64,000 nucleotides of DNA from Alicyclobacillus tolerans. Its GTDB lineage: Bacteria > Bacillota > Bacilli > Alicyclobacillales > Alicyclobacillaceae. Each line of letters begins with the position of its first letter. Position 1 is the stretch's first letter. Of this stretch, positions 28,180 to 37,725 are shown one piece after another. The position numbers and the translations under genes were made by a program. The stretch is taken from assembly GCF_021739485.1 (NCBI RefSeq), contig NZ_JAJFNK010000016.1:1-64000 (forward strand). Reading direction: 5' to 3'. The notes under the pieces are model-generated. The model saw nothing but the letters and a program-made list of their open reading frames with translations. It ran no database searches and was not told the origin of the DNA.

Positions 28180-29142
28180 CTATAGTTCTCCTAGTTCCTG
28201 GCTTAAACGCTCCAATCTCCTGATCCGTTTCGATGTTCGCGGGTGGGTATCAAATAGTCGGTCCCACCAGCTGCGATGTGAGGTCGCGGAAACCGAAAAA
28301 ACCATCGATAAGGCCGTAGGGCGGTCAAACAAAGGGTTAGAAGCCGATTCGAGTTTTGTCAAAGCGCGGATCAGAGGCTTCGCCTGACCCGTTAATAAGA
28401 CAGCCCCTCCATCCGCCATGTACTCTGCTCGTCTCATGACCAAATGTTGAATCAGTTTCAAAATGAGAACGCAAACCACTCCGAAGACAATCCCCAGCAG
28501 AATGAGAAAAATCCCCAAACCCGCCGCAGATTCTCCGTCTTTCTCGTTTCTCTCCCCTTGAGCTGAGACCAAGGTAGCAATCCCCATCGCCATGGTGATG
28601 GCGCCAAGCCACACAGCTATACCTGTCAACGCAATCCACCAACCGTCAAAAAAGACGTCTTTTCGCTGTAGATGGGTGACTTCGTGGGCGAGCACTGCGG
28701 TTAACTCCTCATCAGTCAACATTGCAAGAGCACCCAGTGTCACGCCCACCGATTGAGTTCGAGAAAACATGCCGACTGCACAGGCATTGGGTGCCTCAGT
28801 TGAAATCAAAAAAACCATTGGCATTCGTATTCCTGAACGTTCACACAAGGGTTGAAGCAGCCTTGTAACGCGCTGGACTCCCGGATGAGTAGGACTCACC
28901 TCCGTTTGAACCGCGTTTTTCACGTGCCAGCCCAAAACAAACAAAGAGTAAACAAGCCCGATTCCGACAAGTGCTCCACTTAAAATCAAACCCGTCTTCA
29001 GATGCCCATACCTCAAGCCCGCCCAAACACCAAATCCCATAATTCCCATCCACATTACGAGATAAAAAATCCACTTTCGCACGTCAGCAAAGTGCCTTCG
29101 TTTTAGCCATTGTTTTGGGACAAGTTGATTTCCGGACCGCAT
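28180..29142 (-). CDS. M48-family membrane metalloprotease (HtpX-like)
   Basis: A protein of about 320 residues. Two membrane helices near the N-terminus (FYLVMWMGIMGFGVWAGL and GLILSGALVGIGLVYSLFVL) are followed by the zinc site AVLAHEVTHLQ (HExxH), two more helices, and the third ligand in EYMADGGAVLL. This is the HtpX/M48B layout; such proteases degrade damaged membrane proteins. ATG 29142 is chosen because GGAGG precedes it by eight bases; a longer frame to 29286 lacks a site. It lies 41 bp before the HD gene, suggesting co-transcription. Confidence 0.87.
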   Translation of the reverse strand: MRSGNQLVPKQWLKRRHFADVRKWIFYLVMWMGIMGFGVWAGLRYGHLKTGLILSGALVGIGLVYSLFVLGWHVKNAVQTEVSPTHPGVQRVTRLLQPLCERSGIRMPMVFLISTEAPNACAVGMFSRTQSVGVTLGALAMLTDEELTAVLAHEVTHLQRKDVFFDGWWIALTGIAVWLGAITMAMGIATLVSAQGERNEKDGESAAGLGIFLILLGIVFGVVCVLILKLIQHLVMRRAEYMADGGAVLLTGQAKPLIRALTKLESASNPLFDRPTALSMVFSVSATSHRSWWDRLFDTHPRTSKRIRRLERLSQELGEL

Positions 29143-29285
29143 GCCACATCCCTCCATCAACTCAAAGGTAACTTCCACCCCTGACAGAGGATGACACTGG
29201 AACGAATGTTCGGAGCGTTTTGTGTGGCCGTCGATAACCGTGAACGCCCGGCCAATCGACCGGGCGTTCTCAGGGACATCAGTCA

Positions 29286-29450
29286 TTATCGTTGATGCAA
29301 GGCACCCTCAACGTGCACTTTTCCATCCCAGGATGAGTACTCGCGGCAGTAACTGGGCGTAAAGCCTTCGATATCGGCGTCACAATGATTAAGAACAGGC
29401 AACTGACCGTACAACGTGGATTCCTTGGAGATGACCCACTGAAGCTTCAC
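29286..29450 (-). CDS. Possible small protein of unknown function
   Basis: A 54-codon frame starting at GTG (29448-29450) and ending at TAA, in the otherwise empty gap upstream of the M48 protease. The peptide is rich in aromatic and polar residues (KLQWVISKEST..., FTPSYCREYSSWDGKVHVEG) and looks more like coding than random sequence, but no clear ribosome binding site precedes it and I recognise no family. It may be a remnant of a larger gene. Confidence 0.3.
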   Translation of the reverse strand: MKLQWVISKESTLYGQLPVLNHCDADIEGFTPSYCREYSSWDGKVHVEGALHQR

Positions 29451-29512
29451 GCCTGCGTACTGCTACTTTATCGTTCGGCTTTCATCGTCAGTGATTAACA
29501 ATAAAGCACATA

Positions 29513-30760
29513 TTAATTCTCACCAGTGACAATTTCTAACTCTTGACCCGGTTTGACTACTTTGCCAGCAATCATCAGGAAACCAGCAATAACCATCATC
29601 AAACCGACAATTAACATGACGTATTGGGGGACACCAGCAGCCAATAGTACACCACCGATGAGTGGAATAATGACAAAGTTAATATTGCCAATTGCGACGA
29701 GACCCGTAATAGCGGTGCCCCTAACGCGGGTTGGGAACGATTCACTCATGTAACGAGTGAGACAACCATAGATACCGTTTCCGAACAAGGCGTAGATGGT
29801 CATGGCTAAGAACATGGAACCGTAACCACCGTTACCCATCATAACGAAAATACCAACAGATCCTAAAATTGGAAGGATAACAAGTAGATATTTCGACGGG
29901 ATTCGGTCTGCAAGTATACCTATAAAAATCTGTGAGGCTACAGCGATCCAGCCCGTAATACCAATTAAGCCTGCAGCAGCAGCTGCACTAAGATGATTGT
30001 GGCTTGTTACGTACAAAGCAAAATAGGTTGCCTGCGCACCAATTCCACTGTTGATAAGGAAGGTGTAGAACAGCAGAATCCAGGTTTGTTTACGAATATC
30101 CTTTTCAAACATCTGGGCCCATTCAATTTTGTGAGGACGTTCAGCTTTTGCAGCTTTAAACCGCCGTGGTTCCTTCACGAAAAACGCTAGTAGCACAACA
30201 ACAATAGCTGGAATGAAGGCTATCAGAAACAGTGTACGCCAGTTGTTCGGCAAGAAGAACGCAGCGATTGAACCAGCCAGCGCCATTCCAACTGGGTAAC
30301 CGGCTTGCATAACACCCATAAAAAGACCACGTACACGTGCGGAAACACCTTCCGCCACGAGTGTATTTGAAGGTCCAACATTATCTAAGCCAATTTGGTC
30401 CAAAGCGCGTACTAGTGCGAGTTGAACGTAGTTTCCTACAAAAGCTGTTAGAGCACTGAAGATAGCAGTAAAACTTAACACTACTTGCAGCATTTTTCGA
30501 CGCCCAAATCGGTCAGCAAGAGGTCCTATGATTAAACCAGCAACAACCGAGACAGCCATACCAATCGAAAGGATATACTCACCAGCAGAACCGCTAATGT
30601 GCAACGATTTTGCAACTGATGGTAAGGCGATGCCAAACATACCAGCATCCATGGCAGAAAAGGTATAACCCAAAAAAGCTATCGCCACAACTAACAGGCT
30701 ATATCCGAGACTACGTTCAACACCTGACGGTTTTGACTTAGTTTCTAAATTCAACGACAT
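29513..30760 (-). CDS. MFS transporter (sugar/aromatic acid:H+ symporter type)
   Basis: A 415-residue 12-helix permease of the major facilitator superfamily. The conserved loop 2-3 motif reads GPLADRFGRRKML, and helix 1 contains FLGYTFSAMDAGMFGIALP. Helix 5 and the 8-9 loop (GILADRIPSKY) follow the pattern. It probably takes up an organic acid. It is the most distal gene of the acid-catabolic cluster, 244 bp beyond the MaoC gene, so it might be transcribed from its own promoter. The substrate is unknown. Confidence 0.87.
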   Translation of the reverse strand: MSLNLETKSKPSGVERSLGYSLLVVAIAFLGYTFSAMDAGMFGIALPSVAKSLHISGSAGEYILSIGMAVSVVAGLIIGPLADRFGRRKMLQVVLSFTAIFSALTAFVGNYVQLALVRALDQIGLDNVGPSNTLVAEGVSARVRGLFMGVMQAGYPVGMALAGSIAAFFLPNNWRTLFLIAFIPAIVVVLLAFFVKEPRRFKAAKAERPHKIEWAQMFEKDIRKQTWILLFYTFLINSGIGAQATYFALYVTSHNHLSAAAAAGLIGITGWIAVASQIFIGILADRIPSKYLLVILPILGSVGIFVMMGNGGYGSMFLAMTIYALFGNGIYGCLTRYMSESFPTRVRGTAITGLVAIGNINFVIIPLIGGVLLAAGVPQYVMLIVGLMMVIAGFLMIAGKVVKPGQELEIVTGEN

Positions 30761-31004
30761 TTCTTAATCCTCCCCCTATCATGTTTAGTTGCTGCCATAG
30801 TCTCATCACGTTGCCTCGATATGCATGTCCTTCCGAGTACTTTATTCTGTATATTCTGCGAATACGGACCAACCACAGAAACTGAGTTGAACCCTCAACC
30901 GAGTAATCTCACGGAAGTCAAAGGCTCTCACTACAATAGCACGTGCTTTTTAAATGTTTGCTGCCAAAGTGTACAAAGAAACCTAGAGCAGTTCTCAACA
31001 TCCT

Positions 31005-31457
31005 TCAATCGACTAAAGACGTCCTTGTTTTTACCATGGTTTTGATGAGTCCTTCCTGTACCACTTCGCCATGTTGACTGATCAATTGTGTCCGACGGAA
31101 AATGATGCCCCGATCCGGTTTGCGTGTCGGCCTGACGTTTTCAATCGTTGTAAAAACATGTACTGTGTCTCCGATAAATATGGGTTTGACAAAATCCCAT
31201 TCCACCCCTAGAAAAGCAATTACTGTATCTTCAAGAATTCCTGTCCGGGCAACGAGCCCAATGATAATACTTAACCCTAGCAGACCATGGACAATTCGCT
31301 GCCCAAATGGTGACTGCCGGGCATATTCGGCATCCATATGGATGGAGTCAAAATCACCGGATATTCCGGCGAACGCGACGACATCACTTTCAGTAATCGT
31401 TCTACCTGGCGACTTAAACTCATCGCCAACATGAAAATCTTCAAAGTACAGGCCCAT
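31005..31457 (-). CDS. MaoC-like enoyl-CoA hydratase
   Basis: A 150-residue single hot-dog protein of the MaoC/R-specific enoyl-CoA hydratase family. The hydratase-2 motif is FAGISGDFDSIHMD with catalytic Asp and His, followed by RIVHGLLGLS. It would hydrate a 2-enoyl-CoA to a (3R)-hydroxyacyl-CoA in the cytosol. It lies downstream of the acyl-CoA ligase in the same direction, and with the SDR and thiolase-fold genes at 38.4-40.7 kb could supply hydration, oxidation and cleavage steps for an imported acid. Confidence 0.88.
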   Translation of the reverse strand: MGLYFEDFHVGDEFKSPGRTITESDVVAFAGISGDFDSIHMDAEYARQSPFGQRIVHGLLGLSIIIGLVARTGILEDTVIAFLGVEWDFVKPIFIGDTVHVFTTIENVRPTRKPDRGIIFRRTQLISQHGEVVQEGLIKTMVKTRTSLVD

Positions 31458-31579
31458 TTTATCGATACCCCTTCTTTGATTAACCTAGTCGTCAAAGTTG
31501 TGAAACACCATGGGTATAGGTGGACTCAAGGTTCTCTGGCCCTCCGAACTCACGTAAAACAATTTGTCAATTTACCCCT

Positions 31580-33154
31580 TCATGCATGATCGACCACCTC
31601 CTGTGCCATTTTTCTCAAGATGGCTTTTTGAATCTTCTCTCCATTCGTCCCTGCGGCGGTCATGGGATATTCGTCAACAATGCGGATGTGCTTGGGTACT
31701 TTATATCCAGCGATCCTTTTCCTTAGTTGTCTTCGAACTTCCTCGACATCGAGAGGATATTCGGTTTTGACAAACGCGATGGCCACATCTCCTTCCGTTC
31801 CAGTGCTGGCGCTGACCACCTGTGCCTCACTGATGCCTGAAATTAATACCAATTCTTGTTCGATTTCACTGGGGTCAACGAGAAATCCCCCCAGTCGTAG
31901 AGCATCGTTGAGACGAGATAGGAATACGAAACTCCCATCCTCTCTTACGTAGCCAACATCCCCGGTCTTAAACCATCCGTCTTCTGTCATCACTGCCTGC
32001 GTCTTCGCTGGGTTATTCAAATAACCGGTAAATACCTCTACTCCGGAAATCTCAATCTCACCAGTTTCTCCAAATGGCATGACTTGTCTCGTCGTCACAT
32101 CTACGACGCGGACGGCAATATGGGGGCTCAACAGCCGTCCACCTCCATTTGATCGCAACTCAATGGGGTCGGTCGACTTCCAGGTGGACATGAGGGCCTG
32201 AACCTCCGAAGACCCGTACGGTTGGGCCAAAGGGACACCCAACTTGTCGTATAACGCGATGAGTTCTCTGGAACGACCCGTGTAGTTGGCAAATATCCCG
32301 AGTTGAATCCGGGGCAAGACGGATGCAGCACCCTCAGCCTCCACCATTCGAAAAAACATGGTGTCGCTTCCTACCAAATCGGTGACACGATCGCGTTCGA
32401 TCGAGGCAAGGGCATCGTTGACATTGAACATTTTGGTGGTGGCAACCGTCCCGCCCGCAAACAACATCCCCCAAGCACTGTTGAATCCGAACACTCCACA
32501 TAACGGAAGCACCCCTAACAAAGTCCTCCCAGGCCCCCACTCTAGGCAACGGGCGACATACTGACAGCGAGAAGTTACACTGACTTGGGAGTGTACAACG
32601 AGTTTAGGCTGAGACGTGGTTCCTGACGTGACAAACATGTTCAAAGGGGTTGTCGTGCTCATCTCCGCTTTGCCTTTATCATATGAATATTCAACCAATT
32701 CTTTATACTTAATAGACGCAGGAGAATTAGACACGGCCACATCGACGAGTAGAGGATAGTAGTTGAGTTGCGGCAATACGTCTTGATAAGTTTGCTGCAA
32801 TCTTCCGTTCATGAAAGCCGAATCGTAGATGACTACCTTTGCATGAGAGAGGGCTAAGGCAGATAAAACTTCACTTGTTGCGTACCGAGTGTTCACCCCT
32901 ACAAGGCCAAGGCCCATCAGGGATGCACTGAGTTGGATGACCAGCGAGGGAATTCCGTTGGGAAGCCAAACCGCAATGATATCTCCCGCCCTCAAACCGA
33001 TGTTGTAAAATCCCTGTGCCAAACGACGACTGTTTAACAAGAGGTCTCCGTAAGATAGAGTTTCATCGTAGTGACTATCAATCACTGCGGTCCTTTCAAG
33101 ATAAGAATCGATAGAGTCTGCAAATGCACTGTAAAACGTCTTCTCTGATGGCAC
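31580..33154 (-). CDS. AMP-forming acyl-CoA ligase
   Basis: An ANL-superfamily enzyme of about 524 residues. The phosphate loop is VTSGTTSQPKLV, the A7 region GWFKTGDVGYVREDG, the hinge SRLNDALRLGG, and the C-terminal catalytic lysine is in NGEKIQKA. It activates a carboxylic acid with ATP and CoA. The start is set at GTG 33154 behind GGAGGGATGTTTC, leaving 31 bp after livF; the longer frame to 33193 overlaps livF and lacks a site. It follows a five-gene HAAT transporter, so the imported acid is the probable substrate. Confidence 0.88.
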   Translation of the reverse strand: MPSEKTFYSAFADSIDSYLERTAVIDSHYDETLSYGDLLLNSRRLAQGFYNIGLRAGDIIAVWLPNGIPSLVIQLSASLMGLGLVGVNTRYATSEVLSALALSHAKVVIYDSAFMNGRLQQTYQDVLPQLNYYPLLVDVAVSNSPASIKYKELVEYSYDKGKAEMSTTTPLNMFVTSGTTSQPKLVVHSQVSVTSRCQYVARCLEWGPGRTLLGVLPLCGVFGFNSAWGMLFAGGTVATTKMFNVNDALASIERDRVTDLVGSDTMFFRMVEAEGAASVLPRIQLGIFANYTGRSRELIALYDKLGVPLAQPYGSSEVQALMSTWKSTDPIELRSNGGGRLLSPHIAVRVVDVTTRQVMPFGETGEIEISGVEVFTGYLNNPAKTQAVMTEDGWFKTGDVGYVREDGSFVFLSRLNDALRLGGFLVDPSEIEQELVLISGISEAQVVSASTGTEGDVAIAFVKTEYPLDVEEVRRQLRKRIAGYKVPKHIRIVDEYPMTAAGTNGEKIQKAILRKMAQEVVDHA

Positions 33155-33185
33155 GAAACATCCCTCCGTCTCTACTGTGTCAGGC

Positions 33186-33914
33186 TCAAGCAAGGTGCCA
33201 CAAGTATTCCGACTCCCTTAATTGCTCTTGGGTGTACTCTCCAGTGATTTGCCCAGAGCGCATGACATACGCCCGTTCTATAACCTGTAGCGCCTGACTG
33301 ACGTTTTGCTCCACCAACAGAACACCAACTCCATCTTGTGTACTGACAACCTGAATCAACTTCATCATGTCTTCGACCAACTTGGGGGCCAAGCCCACAC
33401 TCGGTTCATCTAATATTAAGTACCGTGGATTTTGAAGCAGTGCGCGGCCGACGGAAACAAACTGCTGTTGTCCACCCGACAGGCTGCCCGCTTTGTCGTT
33501 CCACTTGTCGCGCAAAATTGGCATCAATTCGAAGATCGTTTCCAAGCGTTTGCGGTCCATAGAACTGCCGGACTTAATGGCACCGTGAGCAAGCAAAAAA
33601 TTTTCCGACACTGTTAAGGAAGGGAAAACCCCTCTTCCCTGGGGAACGAGGACCATCCCTGACCGCACACGTTCTTCCGGGCTGTTTTTAAACATAGTCC
33701 GACCGTCGATGCGGACCGAGCCTTCCCAAATTGGCGGAGATATTCCAAAGGCGGCATTGACTAACGAGGACTTGCCCGCACCGTTGTGCCCGAACAAGCC
33801 AACGACTTTTTTAGGTTCCAATATGACATCCGCGTTGAATAGAACCTGTCTCCGACCGTAATGCGCCGCGTCAATACGAATCCTACACTGACTCCTATCC
33901 ACAGATTCCGTCAT
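33186..33914 (-). CDS. livF: HAAT-family ABC transporter ATPase LivF-like
   Basis: A 242-residue ABC ATPase of the branched-chain amino acid (HAAT) type. Walker A is FGHNGAGKSS, the signature SLSGGQQQFVSVGRAL, Walker B ends YLILDEPSVGL. Length and GRGVFPSLTVSENFLL are typical of LivF. It overlaps livG by four bases (ATGA). It powers uptake with LivG. Confidence 0.92.
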   Translation of the reverse strand: MTESVDRSQCRIRIDAAHYGRRQVLFNADVILEPKKVVGLFGHNGAGKSSLVNAAFGISPPIWEGSVRIDGRTMFKNSPEERVRSGMVLVPQGRGVFPSLTVSENFLLAHGAIKSGSSMDRKRLETIFELMPILRDKWNDKAGSLSGGQQQFVSVGRALLQNPRYLILDEPSVGLAPKLVEDMMKLIQVVSTQDGVGVLLVEQNVSQALQVIERAYVMRSGQITGEYTQEQLRESEYLWHLA

Positions 33915-34648
33915 TTTTTATCTCCCACAGTTCCGAAATAGATTGCAGCGAGTTCCGGATCGGAAACGATCTCCTCTGGTTTCCCATGCCGAACCACATG
34001 ACCGTTTTGAAGAAACGCGATCTCGTCTGCTAAATCCTTTACCACTTCAAGATTGTGTTCCACAATGCAGATGCTGCTCCCAGCGTTCACCAATCTTTTC
34101 AACAAAGCCTTAAACTGCTCGAGAGACTGGTGGTCCATCCCAGAGGTTGGTTCGTCCAACAACAACAACTCTGCATTGATAGCTAATAGACGAGCGATAC
34201 TGAGAAATTTCTTTTCAGCATAGGACAATTCGGAGGCCAGTCTTGAAGCAACAGCCGTCAGTTCCGTGATATGAAGAATCTCGTCAATCCGTTGTCGCAG
34301 CGTGCGGCGTTGTTCCGCTGAAGCGTGCTGTTCGACGACACATCGCACGTTGTCATGGACGGTCATGGACTCAAACAACTTGAGGTCCTGATAAGTTCGG
34401 CCAATTCCGTATTTGGAGAGCTGATATGGCTTAATGTTTGTTACGTTTCTTCCACGCCATGTGATTGAACCTGAGTCTACCTGAACGAGCCCGGTGATCA
34501 CGTTGAACACCGTCGTCTTCCCTGCTCCGTTTGGACCAATTAACGCCGTAGTGATGCCCTCTTTAATCACCAGGGAAAGGTCTTGCAGGACACGAACCGA
34601 ACCAAAATCTTTATTGACGTTCTGAAGTACCAAATTCGGATTCTGCAT
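33911..34648 (-). CDS. livG: HAAT-family ABC transporter ATPase LivG-like
   Basis: A protein of about 245 residues with Walker A GPNGAGKTT, a signature region reading ASELSYAEKKFLSIARLL (the LSGGQ motif is replaced by LSYAEK, common in LivG subfamilies), Walker B LLLLDEPTSGMD and switch His in IVEHNLE. The ATG at 34648 follows GGAGGTCGAGTG and overlaps the livM stop. Partner of LivF. Confidence 0.91.
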   Translation of the reverse strand: MQNPNLVLQNVNKDFGSVRVLQDLSLVIKEGITTALIGPNGAGKTTVFNVITGLVQVDSGSITWRGRNVTNIKPYQLSKYGIGRTYQDLKLFESMTVHDNVRCVVEQHASAEQRRTLRQRIDEILHITELTAVASRLASELSYAEKKFLSIARLLAINAELLLLDEPTSGMDHQSLEQFKALLKRLVNAGSSICIVEHNLEVVKDLADEIAFLQNGHVVRHGKPEEIVSDPELAAIYFGTVGDKK

Positions 34649-35601
34649 CACTCGACCTCCTCGGCTTGGTCTCCAGAAACGCGAACTAAAGATGCTGTGG
34701 TGTCACCGGATACGTGAATTGACTTTCTACGCAATGTTCCTATAATCCCTATCAACCCCGAAGGTTGAAAGCGCATCATTAGAATTAAAAGGACACCAAA
34801 AATTAACTCTTCCCACAACCCTGTCACAGCTGGCGGCAAGGACATATATCCCAACAAGGCCGGTATCACCGTAATAAACACGGCACCAATAACTGGACCC
34901 CAAAACGTTCCAGCACCACCAAGAATGACCATTGCCATGATACTGACCGACTCTGCTGAAGTGAAGGAATCCGAATTAATAAACGCCATGTTATAAGCAA
35001 ACATCGCACCCGCCCAACCAGCGAACAGACCGGAAGCTGCGGAAGCAAGGACTCTTGCTGATGACGGGCGAATTCCCAGCGTACTGGCGCCAATTTCATC
35101 GTCGCCAACAGCTTTAATCCTCCGGCCCCAGCGGGAATTGGTCAAACCCCATATGGCCATCAAGGTGACAAGGGTCACCACTAGGACCACAACCAGTACC
35201 TGGGTAGGCGAACCTAGACTTACCCCGAACATAGAGAGGGCCGGAATTCCACTGAGTCCACTTGGTCCTCCTGTTACAGACTGCCAGTTGCTGAACAGGC
35301 CATCCAAAACAATTTGAAAGCCTAAGGATGCAACCACAAAATACTCGAAGTGAATGCGGGCTGCGATGGTAGCAAGGATAATACCCGCCAGCATCCCGAC
35401 AAACATAGCAGTTACTGACACGATGACAAGATTGCTTGTCATGTGTATCGCTATGAGCGCCGCAGAGTATGCGCCAATCCCGTAAATTGACCCGTGGGCA
35501 AGTGAATAAATCCGACTATAGCCCACCATGATGTTGAGCGATGCAGCCAACATAATCGCAATCAATGTCACGGTCGCCAATCCGATCAAGTATCCTAGCA
35601 C
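34648..35601 (-). CDS. livM: HAAT-family permease LivM-like
   Basis: A 317-residue multi-helix permease of the LivM family. GYSRIYSLAHGSIYGIGAYSA near the N-terminus and the EAA-like loop SRWGRRIKAVGDDEIGASTLG are characteristic, as is GGAGTFWGPVIGA. The GTG start at 35601 has an AGAGGGGGG site, 12 bp after livH. It forms the channel with LivH. The last 30 residues are a polar cytoplasmic tail. Confidence 0.9.
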   Translation of the reverse strand: MLGYLIGLATVTLIAIMLAASLNIMVGYSRIYSLAHGSIYGIGAYSAALIAIHMTSNLVIVSVTAMFVGMLAGIILATIAARIHFEYFVVASLGFQIVLDGLFSNWQSVTGGPSGLSGIPALSMFGVSLGSPTQVLVVVLVVTLVTLMAIWGLTNSRWGRRIKAVGDDEIGASTLGIRPSSARVLASAASGLFAGWAGAMFAYNMAFINSDSFTSAESVSIMAMVILGGAGTFWGPVIGAVFITVIPALLGYMSLPPAVTGLWEELIFGVLLILMMRFQPSGLIGIIGTLRRKSIHVSGDTTASLVRVSGDQAEEVE

Positions 35602-35613
35602 GGGATCCCCCCT

Positions 35614-36486
35614 CTAAGCCGCTCGACCACGGGATGATAGTACGCCTTGTGGTCGAACCAAAAGAAACAACAACAAAATCCCGAATGCAATGGCGTTTTG
35701 CCAGGTCGATTGAACCCAGATTTGAGATAGGCTTTGAGCCAACCCCAGTATCAAAGCGCCGACTGCGGCACCAGGCAGTCTACCAATCCCTCCTACAATG
35801 GTGGCAGCGACGGCGATGTTCACTACCGAGTCTCCCATCGTGGGTGAACCAGCCATCAAATACACGGAAACCACTGCCGCTGGAACGACCAGAGCGGAAC
35901 CCAGAGCGAACGCCCACAGTGACAAACGGGATACAGAATGCCCATAGACGGTTACTAACGAAGGGTTGTCACCCAAAGCTCTCAGTCCACGTCCAATCGA
36001 GGTTCGGTTCAAAAACAAAGTCAAGGATACAAATGTCAAGACAGCGACAATCCAAACCAGTACATCCATCGGCGAAATCCCCAACCTGTTGCCCTTCATG
36101 ACCTGTGTCAGCGGCGAATTCAAGGTGAAAAAACTCGTTCCCTTGACCAGTCCAATTGTGTTATCCAACAAATACAATGTGCCCATGGACGCGACGAAGA
36201 TGGTTAAAAACGACGCTGCGGACTTTTTTCGCATCGGCTGATATAACCACCGGTCCAGAAAGATGCCAAAAATCACCGAGACGATTAGAGCCCCCACAAT
36301 CCCTGCTATGGGGCTTTTTGTCACATTTAAAACACCGACGTAAACGTATGCCGCTAATGCAAATGTGGCACCATGTGCAAAGTGAAACGTTCGCGTTGTA
36401 CCAAAAATCAAAGCAAAACCGACGGCCACCAGAGCATACACAGCCCCTACTGATAAACCCTGTAACCCAAGTTGCAATATTTCCAA
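35614..36486 (-). CDS. livH: HAAT-family permease LivH-like
   Basis: A permease of about 290 residues. GLQGLSVGAVYALVAVGFAL at the N-terminus and RTSIGRGLRALGDNPSLVTVYG (EAA loop) are LivH signatures, with GGIGRLPGAAVGALILG later. The TTG at 36486 lies about eight bases after GGAGGTG and is preferred to the GTG at 36498 that overlaps that site. It lies just after the solute-binding protein gene. Confidence 0.9.
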   Translation of the reverse strand: MEILQLGLQGLSVGAVYALVAVGFALIFGTTRTFHFAHGATFALAAYVYVGVLNVTKSPIAGIVGALIVSVIFGIFLDRWLYQPMRKKSAASFLTIFVASMGTLYLLDNTIGLVKGTSFFTLNSPLTQVMKGNRLGISPMDVLVWIVAVLTFVSLTLFLNRTSIGRGLRALGDNPSLVTVYGHSVSRLSLWAFALGSALVVPAAVVSVYLMAGSPTMGDSVVNIAVAATIVGGIGRLPGAAVGALILGLAQSLSQIWVQSTWQNAIAFGILLLFLLVRPQGVLSSRGRAA

Positions 36487-36510
36487 ACCAACCAACACCT
36501 CCGCTGGTTC

Positions 36511-37713
36511 TTATTTGGCGACAGTAACTACCTTGTTCCCCTTTATTTCGTTGACTTGAATAGGCATCGATACGGTCCCATCCGCCCGGAACGTGACCTT
36601 ACCCCCGACTATGTCAAATGTCTTGATATCGTGGATAGCTTTAAGAATATTTTGACCAGAGTACGCCATATTGTGATCCTTAAGATACTTGGCTGCATCG
36701 GCATAAATTAAAACCGCATTATAGTAATTCACCTGGAAATAGTTTGGCTGAGTATGATATTTGTTTTTAAAATCCGTTACAAATTGTTGAGTAACTTGAT
36801 TTTGATCCGAGTAGTTAACTTCCTCGCTAGTAAAAATTGCTCCTTGAGCTTGTGGTAGGGAAATAACTTGAGGAAAATCTAATCCCGAATAACTGGCAAC
36901 TTTAGCATTTACACCGTGATTGCGAAGTTGCTTAATCAATGTAATATCCTGGTTCCCATAAGACGCGACATAGACTACATCCGGATGGTCATTCGCAACT
37001 TGAACAGCCAATGAGTCAAACGTTGAAGCAGTTGGAGAGATTTGGTATCCCTTAACGATTGTACCACCCATCGCTGACCATGATTTGGAAATTACACCAT
37101 ATGCCCCGTGTCCCAAAGGATCGTCTGTATAGATCACGTCCATCTTCATCAAACCTTGCTTTTTGAGATACGGAAGAAGAACCTTGACCTCATCATTGAC
37201 TAAGGGGATATCATTCAGACTGTATGCACCAAGTTGTGCTAAGTCTGGGCTCACCCCACCGCCATTCATCTGAACTACCTGGTCTCTTTGTGCCAATGGC
37301 CCTAACGCCTTGGTGACTCCAGAAAACGCTGAGAGAACAAACGGTACGTGGTCAGTGTCAACCAGTTGATGAAAACCAATGACGGCGGGCTGCGGCAAAG
37401 CTTGACTGTCTACGTAGTCAATTTTCAGATTCGGCAGGATATGATTTTGATTGACATCCTGTACAGCTAGGTTTGCGGCTTCCGAAAACATGTTTCCGTA
37501 CGTAGCATTCGGGCCGGAAAGTGGAAAATCCGCACCAATCACATACTGTACATTTCCGCCGCTACTGCTGTTTCCGTTTCCATTGCCTTGCTGGGAACTA
37601 CTCTGAGACGTATTTCCACTTGTCGCCTGGCTTCCCCCGCTAGTCCCGCATCCTGCCAACGTAAGGCCAAGTGTACAAACACCAATAAACTTCCATACCC
37701 TTTTCATCATCAT
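36511..37713 (-). CDS. livK: HAAT-family solute-binding lipoprotein LivK-like
   Basis: A lipoprotein of about 400 residues in the periplasmic-binding-protein type I family used by branched-chain amino acid, amide and aromatic-acid transporters. The lipobox is LAGC, about 20 residues in, followed by a Ser/Gly/Gln/Asn linker. IGADFPLSGPNATYG is the typical first strand of the domain. The start is one of three consecutive ATG codons near 37713, behind GAGGGGG. It is the first gene of the transporter operon, with a cre site about 70 bp upstream. The ligand could be an amino acid, a branched or an aromatic acid; the ligase downstream favours a carboxylic acid without a required amino group. Confidence 0.9.
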   Translation of the reverse strand: MMMKRVWKFIGVCTLGLTLAGCGTSGGSQATSGNTSQSSSQQGNGNGNSSSGGNVQYVIGADFPLSGPNATYGNMFSEAANLAVQDVNQNHILPNLKIDYVDSQALPQPAVIGFHQLVDTDHVPFVLSAFSGVTKALGPLAQRDQVVQMNGGGVSPDLAQLGAYSLNDIPLVNDEVKVLLPYLKKQGLMKMDVIYTDDPLGHGAYGVISKSWSAMGGTIVKGYQISPTASTFDSLAVQVANDHPDVVYVASYGNQDITLIKQLRNHGVNAKVASYSGLDFPQVISLPQAQGAIFTSEEVNYSDQNQVTQQFVTDFKNKYHTQPNYFQVNYYNAVLIYADAAKYLKDHNMAYSGQNILKAIHDIKTFDIVGGKVTFRADGTVSMPIQVNEIKGNKVVTVAK

Positions 37714-37725
37714 TTTCCCCCTCAT

